Shown: positions 23,344 to 35,372 of the stretch, piece by piece | Layout: every line of letters begins with the position of its first letter | Numbering within the stretch: position 1 is the first letter of the stretch | Notes under the pieces: model-generated | Databases searched by the model: none | What the model was told of the DNA's origin: nothing | Seen by the model: the letters and a program-made list of their open reading frames with translations, nothing else | Program-made: the position numbers and the translations under genes | Assembly: GCF_018812025.1 (NCBI RefSeq) | Contig: NC_063051.1 | Location: forward strand, 8,445,896-8,509,895 | Direction of reading: 5' to 3' | From: Megalobrama amblycephala | Lineage: Eukaryota; Chordata; Actinopteri; Cypriniformes; Xenocyprididae | DNA: 64,000 bases

Positions 23344-23668
23344 CAGTGAATCTCAACCTTTTTTGAGCAATGGACCCTCGTCATATTTGGAACCATCCTC
23401 AAGGACCCTAGTATAAAATTGGCTCATTGGTATCATTAATGTCTTTGTGACGACCAAATGCAATCAAGTGTAATTTACTACTACGTTAGTTGACTTGTCC
23501 AATATTCAGTCATATCGTCAGTTATATTACACTTATATTATCTTCTTTTATGGGAACATGTCAAAAGTCAAAATATACAAAAATTCATATTCAGATATTT
23601 TATAAGGACCCCCTGGCATTATGTCAAGAACCATTAGGGGTCCATGGACCCCTGGTTGAGAAACACTG
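23344..23668. mobile_element. hAT-like MITE (CAGTGAATCTCAACC ends) abutting copy 2
   Basis: CAGTGAATCTCAACC and GGTTGAGAAACACTG are inverted ends. The interior repeats GGACCCCTGG-type motifs in inverted order. It starts three bases after the TTAA of the neighbouring element. Confidence 0.6.
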
Positions 23669-23939
23669 GCTTAACCAACACAAAGAAACCATTTTGTTTT
23701 CATGCGACAAGAAAACCATTAAAGAAATTAAAATATCTCCTATTTTGGATCCATTATGGATAGAATACACATTCTGTTGAGGTCAGAAGGGTTGCAAAAG
23801 TTGTAACCATGAGAAAACTTGGCACTTTTTAACGACCTTATTTGTCTTTGACCTACATTCTTAAAACTTTACAGTAATAGTGCAGTAGTATCTGTGTGGA
23901 TAGACACATGAAAACACAGTATTGCGTTGTCAGACTCCA

Positions 23940-25056
23940 TTTATTTTATTTGAAGTGTTTGACTGCAAGAATCAATGTACATAAAATATACAATTTTTGT
24001 TTGTATTTTTTTCCTTTCCAAAGAGTACAAACCATATTTACAAACATGTTTAATCAGAGCTGCCAGGGATCATAACTTATAGGCAAATACAGTACAATTA
24101 GTTTTTAAGATAAAACAAATGTTGCAATGTTCAGTGTAGAATCGTTTTCTTAAAATGAACTAGATATGCATTTTATCTAAAAAGTACAGTTAATGTGTCA
24201 ATCTCATAGGCAAAGTTACATTTGGCCCATATCAGTCATAAATAAGCTTATGTTGGATACATCCTTGATTCAAATAATGTCATGAAGGATCATTATGTCT
24301 GATGCAATGTCGCTGGCTTTAGTCGCGGTGTGCAAAGGCCCTCTCGTGGTCAGTTTTGTAAGTGCAGCCTGACCTCACTGAGGTTTGGCTTTTAGTTAGC
24401 AACAGCAGCATGAAACAAGAAAATCTTAGAGCCTTAAAACTAGACAGTCAAGTCAGGTTTGCTGGAATAACCAACGGACTCACTACAGGGGTATGCTTTA
24501 CTTGGGAAGGCAATGTACGGAAGACAAAAATTTAAAATGTTACAAGGATCTTTCTTATTTTTTTAGGTCCACCAAGGTTTCTACATTCATCAATGAAGAA
24601 GACAATAAGAGCATCAGTACCAACATTGATACAAGCGCAGCATTTGCTTGGCAAAGAATAGTTTTGCGTTTTCTTTACACGAAGAAAATGTTAGATTTGA
24701 AAACACGGTAATTACAAACATTAATTTGGCACAACAGAACAAGATTGCCGTGAGAACAAGAGTAGTGTTTCAAATGAGCAGCCATGCACAAATGAATCCC
24801 TGAAGTTAAAGCACCCGGTGTGCGTGGACTCGGATTAATGTTTAGGCCTGGTTAGTTAGCCATTAACTACACAAATCTGTGTCAGTGCATTCGCAGTCTG
24901 CATGCAAGCACTTGCAGTGGGATGTGGGAACGGCCTTGAACCGTTCAGCTACTGGTTCCTTCACGTCAATCGGAGCAGAACCACTGAGCATTTCTGAATG
25001 ATTTTGGAAGTACCAGATAGCTATATAGAAAAATCTCTTTTCAAGTCTATGTCTTT
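23940..25056 (-). other. OSGIN-like 3' UTR and poly(A) signals
   Basis: About 1.1 kb of unique AT-rich sequence follows the stop codon. On the minus strand two overlapping AATAAA hexamers lie at 23940-23945 and 23945-23950, a natural end for the transcript. Confidence 0.55.
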
Positions 25057-26119
25057 TCATGCTTCCAAGGTGCAGTTGGTCAGCTGAATATTCAATGAGC
25101 TGGTTGTGCCATTTTCTGTCGCACTTTGTCGTTTTGTACTTCGTTTACGGGCGATGTCACATGCAATGGCCAAAGCTCCGCCTTTCAGGAACCGCACAAA
25201 GTTCTCACCCACCAGTGGACCCATGGCATACATCCCTGGCTCCTTCACGCTCTCATACGTGTACGGATCCACGTCTAACGGGTTCCTACGACAGCTGATT
25301 GACTCTTTGGAATCCAACGCCAGTGGGCGACCATGTTCTGGAAGGAATGACAGGTTGGGATGGGCACCAATCAAAATGAGTGCCATTGAGACTTGTAGCA
25401 CCGTTTGTAGCCCTTCCTCATCCTCTAGCACACACTTGCCATCAGGTCTGAAGGCAACCACACGGTGCTTTGGGTAACTGAGGTAACCAGGGTAACAGGT
25501 GTACGAGTTGGTGCTCTCAGCAGGTTGGTTGGACAGATTAACCACTGTCTCACTCAGTTTGTGTTGCTGTTGGCTCATCATTTGGTGCACTTTGTGGTAC
25601 TCAGGGTAGAGGAGTTTGGGCAGTTGGTTGAAGATGAGTGCCGGATCAGTCACAGATCGCCTAAAGGCGTGATATACGGGTGTGTTCAAGTGGTGAGCCG
25701 CGAGAACGGCGTCTGCCGCCGTCAAGCCAGCACCAACCACAAGAACTGGCTCTGAGGCGCCGTCCAAACGGCCTGAGGAAATGGCGGCCTCCAGCTCCCA
25801 GAAGCTGTGGCACACGAAAGGAAGGTTTTCGCCTTCCACGCCAAGACGGGCTGGGATGTCATGGGTTCCTGTGGCAAGCACCACATTCTCTGCATACACA
25901 GTGAATGGGACTTCGATTACTTCCTTTTCTTCACCACCATTTGCTCTTCTCTGGAGGCCTTGGATCTTCCAAACGGAGCAGTCGGGTTCAAGGGAAACCC
26001 GGGAGACTGAGGTTACGGTGGTGCCGCAAGCAAAGCTCCTCTCCAGACCCATTTTAGTCACATAGTGCTGGTAGTAGGACGCAATCTCAGCTGGTGTGGC
26101 CCGGTCATTACGTAAATTT
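25057..26119 (-). CDS. OSGIN-like coding exon 5 (last)
   Basis: Residues 160-513 and TGA at 25057-25059. Acceptor tctag. The open frame runs 17 nt into the intron, giving an apparent ATG at 26136 that is not the real start. The exon contains the second Rossmann motif and the C-terminal FVRFLKGGALA signature. A Ser/Gln/Asn-rich insert (about residues 345-365) between the HQMM block and the YPGYLSYPKH block is probably a loop. Confidence 0.96.
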
Positions 26120-28630
26120 CTAGACACACAAAACATAAAATGTTAGTTGATCCGTTTCATCATTTTGGTCATTTCAAACTTTTAGAAATGTTTTATACTC
26201 ATTATGCCTAATTCATTCACACCTCTTTCAAAAATATTGACTTTGGATGGGCTATATTATTTTGAGTAGCTCAAACAAACGTAGCAAGGTTAAAGGCAAC
26301 ACAAAGCCACAGTATTTACATTTTTAGCCACATTTTACATATTAGCAAAGGAAAAAATATTTTCATACTCATTTCAAATTCATGATAAGAATCTTCCTGG
26401 GAATGTTGCATGAAACAATGTTCACATTGTTCTATACACTGATTTCATAAATATGTTTCTCTTTCGTTTTTCATACCGTCGTTTATCTCTCATCCAGTCC
26501 TTCAGCTTCAAACCAGGAAGTTCCATCCAGTTAGCCAGGCTGAGAGTCAACATTGAGCCCTCCATCGCCTGCAGGAATCAAGAATAACAAACAACAACTT
26601 CATATCTCCATAAGAAGCAGGCAAAGCACAAGAATAACATCTGATCAAACCGGTACAAAACCTCAATAGAAGTTTGCTTTCAGACATGCAAACATTAAAT
26701 CACATGCTTTTCCCACGGGGCTGTACTTGTGTATTAGGGTGAACCTCATTAAACTTTTCTTGAACATATTCAATTCATATTTCACCCCATTTCTCATTAT
26801 TGTTATACATTGAACATTTTACTGTTTTTTTTTTTTTTTTTTTCCATTATGCTCAATGGTGATTCTGTTTAGATTCATTGATAATACAGACATTTTAACT
26901 ATATTACAGTAAAAGAAAATACAGTTTCCTGAAAAAGTGAACAATGTGACCGTTGAGGCCTTAGATCAGAAGCCAGAAGTATTTTAGGAGTGGTTACTTA
27001 CATGCCAGGCCCCTCCAGGTGGTCCCTTCCCCAGTACAAGATGGGGAGTGGCCCTTTCCGGCTCGTGACGCCATATCAGCGGGGAAGCGCAATCCACCCC
27101 AAAGTCGCCATCTGGAAGGAGGAGGGCATCGAAGAGCACAGCCACAGGGTTTGACGAACGGCCCTCTACACCCTCACACAGGTACTCCAGATCCTACATG
27201 CACATATTAAGACAAAACTGGTTTTTTTTCTGTATTTGAACACAAATTTGAACTATTATCATTGACAAAAGTCACTAATCCTTGAAACAGCCTATAGAGA
27301 CGTCTGGTGAAAACTATACAATCAATCACCACTTGTTATGTAAAGAGGTGTGGTAAATGTGTGCAAGGGGATTAAGTGTTACCTGGTCAAGCAAAGGCAG
27401 ATGAGGGTTCTCTGTCAGTTTGTTATGCAAAATTGGGTTGGGATGGACGCCGTCGGGGGAAAGGTAAGGCGTGTATCCTGACAGCAAATAAGAGAGGCAA
27501 ATCCCTGATGGGCCATTACCTGTTAGAAACAAAGCCATGTATGTAAATACTGAATGCTCTGCAATATTTTCCAAATAACTTTTCATAGCTCAGATGATTT
27601 TTTGGTGTGAAAATCAAATAGTACATTTCTCTGAAGTTGGCCATTAAAGGGATAGTTTACACAAAAATGAAAATTCTGTCATTCTGTCATTTACTCACCC
27701 TCAAGTTGTTCCAAACCTGTATTTTTTTTTTCTTCTGCTGAACTTAAAAGAAGATATTTGAAAGAATATGGGTAAAATAAATAAATAAATAAAAATAAAA
27801 AAATACTATGGATGTCAATAAGGGCCATCAATTGTTTGGTTACCAACATTCTTAAAAATATCTTTTGTGTTCAGCAGAAGAAAAAAACATTCATACAGCT
27901 TTGGAATGACATTTGAGTAAGTAAATGATGACAATTCTCATTTATAGGTGAACTATCCCTTTAAGCTGGTAAAGTTTCGGCCACAGAACAATAGTCTGAG
28001 CCTCACTGTTTTTAATCTGATGTGAGTGGGTATGCGAATGGCTGGTATGAAATATTTATGACTGGTCATTTTTTTCCCCCAATTCACCCGTCATCAGCAC
28101 ATCCAGACTTTTTTCGCATTTAAACATAGTAAATGTTTTAAACTGAGAGCACTACCTATTATTGGTAGCTGTAAGAATTATGAAAGTAACCAAAACTGTG
28201 AATATACAAAAATCCAAAAAGTGGTGGATGTGCAGAACATTGTAATCAACAGGCGTACCAATTCTGCACAAGTCTTTCTGCAGAGATCGGCATGCACAGA
28301 TTCCATTTGAGCCTGTCCATTAGTTAATTTTGGACCTTGGCTGGAATACAACATTTCAAATTGCTCACAGAAGTACAGTCTAGATGAAACAAAGATGAAA
28401 ATGAGAGAGAGAAACAATAGTAAAAGAATGGAGATATTTTGCATGCACTATGCATGTAGAAAGTGCATTAAAATTTGTTTGAGTGGTCATTGAAGAGATG
28501 ATGTCATGTGTCACATGAACTCACTTAACCGCATAAAGCTTACAACAACAAATATATAATGTTGACTCTTACCAACAATGACAACAGGCAGGATATCCTC
28601 AGAAAATGTGTCTTTGTTGTACAGCTCCAT
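25057..28630 (-). CDS. OSGIN-family flavin monooxygenase-like protein (complete, 5 coding exons)
   Basis: Coding exons 28573-28630, 27383-27519, 27002-27193, 26477-26568 and 25057-26119 join with GT-AG junctions into a 513-residue protein. The family (oxidative stress-induced growth inhibitor 1 and 2) is an FAD/NAD(P)-binding monooxygenase-like group linked to growth control and apoptosis. Visible motifs: VVIVGNGPSG near residues 16-25, a dinucleotide-binding loop split by intron 1; GKGPPGGAWH near residue 120-130; VVLATGTHDIPARLG about 239-253; second Rossmann motif VLVVGAGLTAADA about 285-297; LYPEYHKVHQMM; and C-terminal MGPLVGENFVRFLKGGALA about 459-477. Some blocks resemble OSGIN2 (EGRSSNPVAVLFD, MEGSMLTLS), others OSGIN1 (FRRSVTDPALIFNQLP, NPLDVDPYTY), so I leave the paralogue open. 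The start codon is in the first splice-acceptor exon, preceded by a noncoding part. Confidence 0.95.
26477..26568 (-). CDS. OSGIN-like coding exon 4
   Basis: Encodes AMEGSMLTLSLANWMELPGL then KLKDWMRDKR and two bases of the next R. Acceptor ctgcag, donor gtatga (imperfect). Confidence 0.95.
27002..27193 (-). CDS. OSGIN-like coding exon 3
   Basis: 64 codons in phase: DLEYLCEGVEGRSSNPVAVL, then FDALLLPDGDFG and HLVLGKGPPGGAWH. Acceptor tgtag, donor gtaagt. Confidence 0.95.
27383..27519 (-). CDS. OSGIN-like coding exon 2
   Basis: Encodes GNGPSGICLSYLLSGYTPYL and onward through VHPNPIL to PLLDQ. Acceptor taacag, donor gtaaca. This is the FAD-binding loop and the following helix. Confidence 0.95.
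27648..27960. mobile_element. TTAA MITE in OSGIN-like intron 2 (AGGGATAGTT family)
   Basis: AGGGATAGTTTACACAAAAA at the left and GGTGAACTATCCCT at the right, bordered by TTAA (27644-27647, 27961-27964). Contains the common TTTACTCACCCTCAAG block. It lies between coding exons 28573-28640 and 27383-27519. Confidence 0.75.
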
Positions 28631-28640
28631 AGTGGCTCTC
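28573..28640 (-). CDS. OSGIN-like exon with start codon
   Basis: The exon spans 28573-28640 (acceptor gtgacag) and the ATG is at 28628-28630. It encodes MELYNKDTFSEDILPVVIV plus one base of G20. The ten exonic bases before the ATG imply at least one upstream noncoding exon. Donor gtaaga. Confidence 0.93.
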
Positions 28641-28925
28641 CTGTCACATGCAAAAAGAGAACAAATGGTGAGTTGCAAAAGGTATCAACACAACCATAAA
28701 AGATACACAACACCAGACCACTCCATGAGGGTCATGAACAATAATAGCTACTAATACGGTCCCCTTCTATTAGATAACCCTATATAATCTGTATTATAGT
28801 AAGGCAGGCTGTAAGCTTCAGCCAATACTTCTTATGAATTAACTGAAGTGTTATTACGCAAGAGAAGTTCAGTGTAACCATGAGTGTGCACAATTTGTTA
28901 AAGTGACCGCGCCTCGGTCAAACTC

Positions 28926-28934
28926 GCTGAGTCA
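28926..28934 (-). promoter_or_regulatory. Antioxidant response element (NRF2/small Maf site)
   Basis: On the minus strand this is TGACTCAGC, a full match to the ARE core TGACnnnGC that also contains an AP-1 site. It lies 296 bases upstream of the start codon, in the presumed first intron or proximal promoter. OSGIN1 is known as an NRF2-responsive gene, so the site fits the gene's biology. Confidence 0.65.
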
Positions 28935-30013
28935 TTCAGAATAGTGACCACACGACGTGACATAACTCTTACTTTGCCACTTTATTTTCTAAAATACTCT
29001 TTAAATATAAGCTCGTCATTATTTTACTTGAATATATACATGCATAATGCACGTAACTGTAGTTTAGAGACTCTTCCCGTTTTCTTGAATGAAGTCCAGG
29101 GGGGCGTGCGTGTCTAACAAAGTACGTGCAAAACGTTTTCTATGTTCTGGACGGTTTATGAGGCTGCTGTTAAAAATCATCTACATGTCCAACCCATAAA
29201 AAAAGGTAAAAGCACACAAGTCATTCAAGTTCAACGCTTAGAAAGTGAACGCGCGTAGCTTAAAAGTGTGACAACGCGGTAACCAACGTGTGAAATAGAA
29301 AGCTAAAATGATCGAACTGCTCATTGTATGTCACTTTGTAACAGCTATTTCCCCACTTGTCAAACAAAACTTGTTCGCTATTTGCAAGTAGGGCAGTGTG
29401 ACAGCGAGCCGCGTGCACAGGTCAGTTCGTAAGTCAATTCAAGGAACTAAATTGTACGCTTTCACATGTATCCCAATTTAAATGATCTTATTTATGGGTG
29501 AACTACTGCTTTAATCTTCGCTCATACTTGATAATGCATGTTCTAACGGAGGCATTCTGCGCTCCACAGAACTTTCCAGAGAGGACAGCATGCGTTTCCC
29601 AGCGACGGCTTAACGTTTCAGTCGCGTTGAGTGCGCGCGAGCCCCTCCGCCCCTTTAACTGGTAGGATGCGTTAATAGCCTGATCAGAAACCCCAGACTG
29701 CAGCTCAACTGGATTGCATTTAACGAAGATTACACGAAAGCCGGTAACCGTCTGACGCGTAACCCAGATGCCTGTAATACAGGCGTGCGCGTGCTGTCCG
29801 CTATCCAGACATGCCCACGAGACAATTTCCATATCCGACGGACACATTACGACGCAACACCAAATTAAGGAAACAAGAACAAAGATGAGTTATAATGATC
29901 TCGGAGGTGATGCAAAATATGATGTAATTCATCAAGATTTGTAATGTAACAGATTTGTAATTGGCGTGATAAAAGTAAGCCATCGCGGTTTGAATGTAAA
30001 AAAAAACACTAAC

Positions 30014-30180
30014 CTTTAATGCAAATATCCGAGGTGCGAATAAGGCTTCACTTAAGACAGCAAAGTCTTGGATGTCCAAGCAGAGCGGCTGCAGAGATAT
30101 TGTAAAAACAAATGTTAGGATACACACGTAGCTTCGGCTGTAAAGCGAGATGCCGCACCGTTACAACCCACGACACTCGA
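30014..30180 (-). promoter_or_regulatory. Possible noncoding first exon / TSS region of the OSGIN-like gene
   Basis: The first coding exon begins with a splice acceptor, so a 5' noncoding exon must exist. On the minus strand, TTTGCATTAAAG|gttagt at 30014 is a usable donor, and the DNA just upstream carries CCAAT boxes. The exon limits are a guess from these signals. Confidence 0.3.
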
Positions 30181-30230
30181 CTCGTGAGCTAATGGGTTTT
30201 ATAATTCCTCTTCGCTGTCCATCCCATACG

Positions 30231-30372
30231 AACCAATCATCGCAAGACAACGCTTATGATTGGTGCAGTGTGGGGTGACGTAGAGCGTCTTGTGGCTTGT
30301 AGTTTTCCACTCGCTGACAATGATCTCATCCCTGATTGGTCTGAATCTTGCTGTCACTCCACATCAGCCAAT
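30231..30372. promoter_or_regulatory. CCAAT-box cluster upstream of the OSGIN-like gene
   Basis: Four CCAAT motifs occur within about 140 bp: CCAAT in AACCAATCAT at 30231-30240, ATTGGT at 30259-30264 and 30335-30340, and CCAAT at 30368-30372. This is typical of NF-Y-bound promoters and places the core promoter around 30.1-30.3 kb. Confidence 0.55.
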
Positions 30373-30631
30373 AGGCAAACGGAGCGGCTTGAACAGTCTC
30401 TCCCATACCAAAATGATGACCTTTTTTGGCCCCCTAAACAATTATGTCAGCCTTTCTTTTGTAATAAAAAAGTTAATTATTTATGGAAGATTCTTTATTC
30501 ACAATATTACATTTCTAGACACTTATTTAGCCTATTACAGAATTGCAAATTGCTTTATAACTGACAGCAATAAGAACTGCTAAAGGTTTGTGAATTTTGT
30601 TTGTATATTCTGTAACTGTATTTTTTTTCTT

Positions 30632-30661
30632 TAAAAAATAAATAAATAAATAAATAAATAA

Positions 30662-30748
<87 letters not shown>
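30632..30748. repeat. (AAAT)n followed by (TA)n microsatellite
   Basis: About eight AAAT units run directly into about 41 TA units. Length will be variable between individuals. Confidence 0.95.
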
Positions 30749-30751
<3 letters not shown>

Positions 30752-31013
30752 GTCTTATTTCCCCCCTTAAACATATCTCCATATTCTAGCTAGATCAACA
30801 ACAATTGTTAATGGCTAACTAATAGTCCTATGGTTACTTGTTCAGTGAGTGACACTCGTTCAGTTCTGTAACCACTAAGACTGTTCTGACTTGTATGCTA
30901 TATGACATGAAAACTTGGAAAAATCCCTTGGATTTACATTGATGGAATGTTCAAATAAGCCAAGACTTTTCAAACACCAACTCAAAATTCCAAATTTAAA
31001 CTCCCAGAAGCCC

Positions 31014-31143
<130 letters not shown>

Positions 31144-31187
31144 CTAATACTAGCCTACTAAACACATTTAAAACCTTTAAACTAAAA

Positions 31188-31456
31188 AAGGATAGTTCAC
31201 CCAAAAATGAAAATTCTATCATCATTTACTCACCCTCAAGTTGAAAACCTGTTTCATTTTCTTTGTTCTGTTGAACACAAAGGAAGATACTTTAAAGAAT
31301 GTTAAACTGAACAGTTTTGGGGAACCATTGACTTTTTTTCCTATGGAAGTCAATGGTGCCCCAAAGTGGCCTGGTTACAAACTTTCTTCAAAATATCTAT
31401 CATTTATGGTGAGTAATGATGACATAATTTTCATTTTTGGGTGAACTAACCCTTTA
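31188..31456. mobile_element. MITE of the AGGGATAGTTCACC family
   Basis: AGGATAGTTCACCCAAAAAT at the left, GGGTGAACTAACCCT at the right followed by TTAA. Contains CATCATTTACTCACCCTCAA. Immediately follows the (CTAT)n array. Confidence 0.65.
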
Positions 31457-33131
31457 AAACTACTTCAAATTTCTTCTCTGGTTAAGCCGCGCACACACTT
31501 AACAATTGTAAGGCCGATTATGAATGTAAATTGATACTTATGGCTGATCGCGCTCAAACGCGTCCAGTCAGAGCCAGTTGCGTTCAGTCCGCGATTACAG
31601 TCGGTGTTCAGATTCCATGTGTGAGTATATAAATTAGGCTTTCTCAAGCTATTCTCAAAACGTTTTAATCTAATTTTAACTTAATGCATGTTCAATTTGC
31701 TTGTTGTAAAGTATAGATATAAAACCTTTACAGTTATTTTTTTATTCGATTTAGTACTATTTTCACAAGTAAGCTGTACATTTTCAAAACCATTAAAATC
31801 CAAACCGATCACACCTGTAACACATTTCAGATTCTTTCAAACCTTTTCCCTCGAACCTCACCCTTTTCAAAACCTCAAGCTTTCATTCTGGTTTTACACG
31901 CTTTCATTCCATAATCACTGTTTCAAAACACAAGAATACTGTGATATGTAATGAGAACATTTGGTTCTCAAAAACAACCTTTTTTCAATTTAGTACTTTT
32001 AACAATCAGTTAAGTCAATAGCAAACAATGCAAGATATGCGTTTCAAATCCCCCTTGCTGAAACCGGCTACACACACCGGCTACAGATGCCACATAAGAA
32101 AATACACTTACATTACCGAAACTACATAATTGGCATAGGCCTAATGTTTGTAATAGTATCTATCAAAAGGTGTGATGAAGTTATGAAATGGCCATGAGGT
32201 TTTGCGCTAGAACAGAGTTTGCTGACAATACAGTAAATGTTCTCACTGTACCATATGACTGAATCTATACTTTATAAGAGTGAGTTACAGTAATATGGCG
32301 GTCTCTACCATGGTAATATGTTTACAGTATAATAATAGACAAATGTATTAAACTCAATGAAAAGAGATGCAACTGAAAAGTTTGATAGTAATAGCATTAT
32401 GAAAGGCTCAGAATGAAACATTTATATAGATGAAACGCTGAAAACAGGATACTTTGTGATTTTGTGTATTGTACTAAGTGAAATGTTTGAAAAAAGTGCA
32501 CTTTTGATGATCTGTTGTGATATTAGTACTAAAAGTTTTGAAAATTGACCAATTGCTTGTGAAAATTGCACCAAAGCAAATAAAAAAACTAAATCAATAT
32601 TCCTTTTTTTTGTTAAAACAATAATTGTATGTGACATGCTTACTAGGTCAGGTGTTGCAATTTAACTAAACTTTTGTGTTACTTTCTTTGACCCCCACCC
32701 TCCTCAAAAGAGAAAGAAAGTTTCCTTTGTTGGGAACTAATTACTTAAATCCACATTCAAGGTCTTTTCTCATGGGTGTATTTGGGTTCCCATGAACGTT
32801 TTTTTTTTTATTTTTTATGAAAGGATACTTTTTAATTCTTAGTTCAAGGGAACAGCGCCTGCTTGGCAGCTTTAATGTCTGACTAATAAGTAGAACAGCG
32901 TGTCTAGAAATATGATCATACATTCAAAAAAAGGAACCATGTTGCCTGTGAACTGAAGTCATAAATTCATATTGGTGTTTAGACAAATATAATATATATA
33001 TATATTACTTTTATCTTGGTATTACATTCATATACCATGACATTTACATAATACTCCACGGTTTTTCAAATACTACTATAGAAGAATTACAATGTTACCA
33101 TTGCAGTGGTTCTAAAATGGTATATGTAATT

Positions 33132-33182
<51 letters not shown>

Positions 33183-35372
33183 AACATTAAAACAAAGAAA
33201 TGTCATGGAGCCATGTCTAACCATCATTACAACATTAATTGAAGTTTGGCTAAGAGTTTTGAGGTTTGGGAAGACCGTTTTGTTTTTTGATATCTAACAA
33301 ACTATTTGCTGGCAAGAACATGCTGTCTTTTTAACATTGTGACCCTTCATTAATACCTTTCACGCTGTACCTAACTTTCTTAAATTCTGTCGGCTATAGT
33401 CAGCACATGACTCAACAAGTTTCCAGTTAGGCATGATGAGAGGCCCTTTTAAAAAGGCTCGCAAAAGCATTTCCCTTTAGTCTATCCAAGAGTCAATGGC
33501 ACTCACAAAGAGAACCAAGTCTGTTATCACAATACATCGCTTTATCAGCTTCAACGAAAGAATGGTGACATGAAAATCTGATTCAACGAGTCCCGTGAAG
33601 TTGCCATGGTAGCTCAGATGTTATGTAAATGCTTATGCAACATTATCCAGTTGGTCAGTCTGCACAGAAACCACATGAAAGGAAGTGTGGTGTTAAGCAA
33701 ACTTTAGTTTGTGTGCTGTATATGGTTTGTACTTGTTGACATTTGGTAGCATTATAGATTTCATGAACTAAAAGTAAACAATAACTTTATACAGCTTAGG
33801 TAGTGTTAAACATACTCAGTATTTATTTATTAACTTAAAAATGTTTTAAAAAAAATTGTAACTGTTAAAAATGTATGTAGAAATTAACATTAACCAAGAT
33901 TAATAAATGCTGTAAAAGTATCACTCATTGTAATAGTTCATGTCAGTGTTAACTGTGAACATACATGACCTGATTGTAAAGAATTAACAAACTTTGATTC
34001 CAGTGTCAGGAAATGTCAATTACTACAATGTCAAAGAAAACTATAATTTAGATATTAACTTATGATTTATTGTGACTTCAGTTTTATAGCTGAAGATCCA
34101 TATTCAAAAGTAAATGATCTACAAAATAAACATGTCAAGATAAATATGATGAAAGCTATATAACAACCATTTAGTTAAGTAATAATTAAATTCATTGGAA
34201 GAGGTGAAAGGTAACCAAAACAAGGGAGGAGGAAAAGTTATGCGGAGTCATTCTGACTTTCATGTGGCATGACTGACATACTTTTGACTTACAAAAAATG
34301 ATTGTAATGTAATTTGTTGCAAATGCAAATAATGTGGATTTAAAAAAATGCAATTAATATGTTTCAAAGTAACAAACAAAAACATTAAAATGATAAACTT
34401 TGACAATCAGAAGCAGGTGGGGCATTGTTGCTCAATTTTCAGTTTTTTTTTGCACTTAACCTTGTTTCACTGTCATTTGTCAGCTACAAATTTGACATAT
34501 GGGACAACCCGCTGACAGCATTTAAAGGAATGCTTTTGCAATATATGTACCATCTAGAATGGAAAACTTCAAACTCTATTCATTAAAAGTCTATTCATTA
34601 GTTTATTCATCAAGTTATGCTATCAGCAATGCGCTTGAACTCTGACTAACAATACGTCCTGACATTAGAGATTACACTTCTTGTTTCTCGATGAAAACTC
34701 ATGACAGGCTGAATATAAATTGCACTTTTACCTTAAAGAAAACAGATCATAAGATTACAAAATCTCATAAATCGAGAACCAACATCTAGTCACATTTTCA
34801 AAACTCTAATCACATTTAGCAGAACATCCGTCTGTTGTGGCCATTCTGTTAACACATTTAATGTCGTTTTCACACAAAATGCAGTCAATTAACACATTTC
34901 TAAAATTCTTACATTTTCTTTTCATATAAGCCTACCCCATACCAAAATCATGGATCTACAACATCAGTACTGGAAAAGAACTGGAAAAATATATAAAACA
35001 AATACTGAAAAAATCGATGAGCATTTTTAATTAGCAGATCACTTAAATATTTAGAAATGGCAGATTCCAGTCTCAGTCGGAGGCACAGTCAGGTGTTGAA
35101 TTTATTTTCATTACATGGACGCACAGACTCATTGAATCGGAATTGTTCAGTGTGTATGAAGAACAACACAGAGGAGCAGAGAGAAAATAATGTCTGGGTA
35201 TGGGAGAGGAATAGATGAAGGAGGAGAGGAGAAGTTGGATCAGGAAAAAAGAGAAGAAGAGGTATGGGAGATGACTTGTGCATCTCTATGGTTTTCACCC
35301 TTACACATGTAGAACCTATGAAAGCTTATTTCTGCCATGAATAGAAAATAAAAAAGGTAATTGTGACTTTTT
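31457..35372. other. Intergenic AT-rich stretch
   Basis: Contains diverged repeats (TTTTCAAAACC-type words at 31770-32600, TAAGG-family fragment at 33840-33960) and a (TA)n; no exon seen on either strand. Confidence 0.45.
33149..33177. repeat. A-tract plus (TA)n microsatellite
   Basis: A run of A then about 14 TA units. Confidence 0.9.

Noticed and set aside
25059..26065. Several plus-strand open frames up to 123 residues
   Set aside because: They are antisense shadows of the last OSGIN-like coding exon.
26120..26136. ATG at 26136 as the start of a 359-residue protein
   Set aside because: It is intronic; the sequence before 26119 is a splice acceptor (tctag) and the upstream exons supply the FAD-binding part.
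29503..30127. Minus-strand open frames of 108-114 residues upstream of the OSGIN-like gene
   Set aside because: They lie in the presumed promoter and first intron and do not connect to the coding exons.
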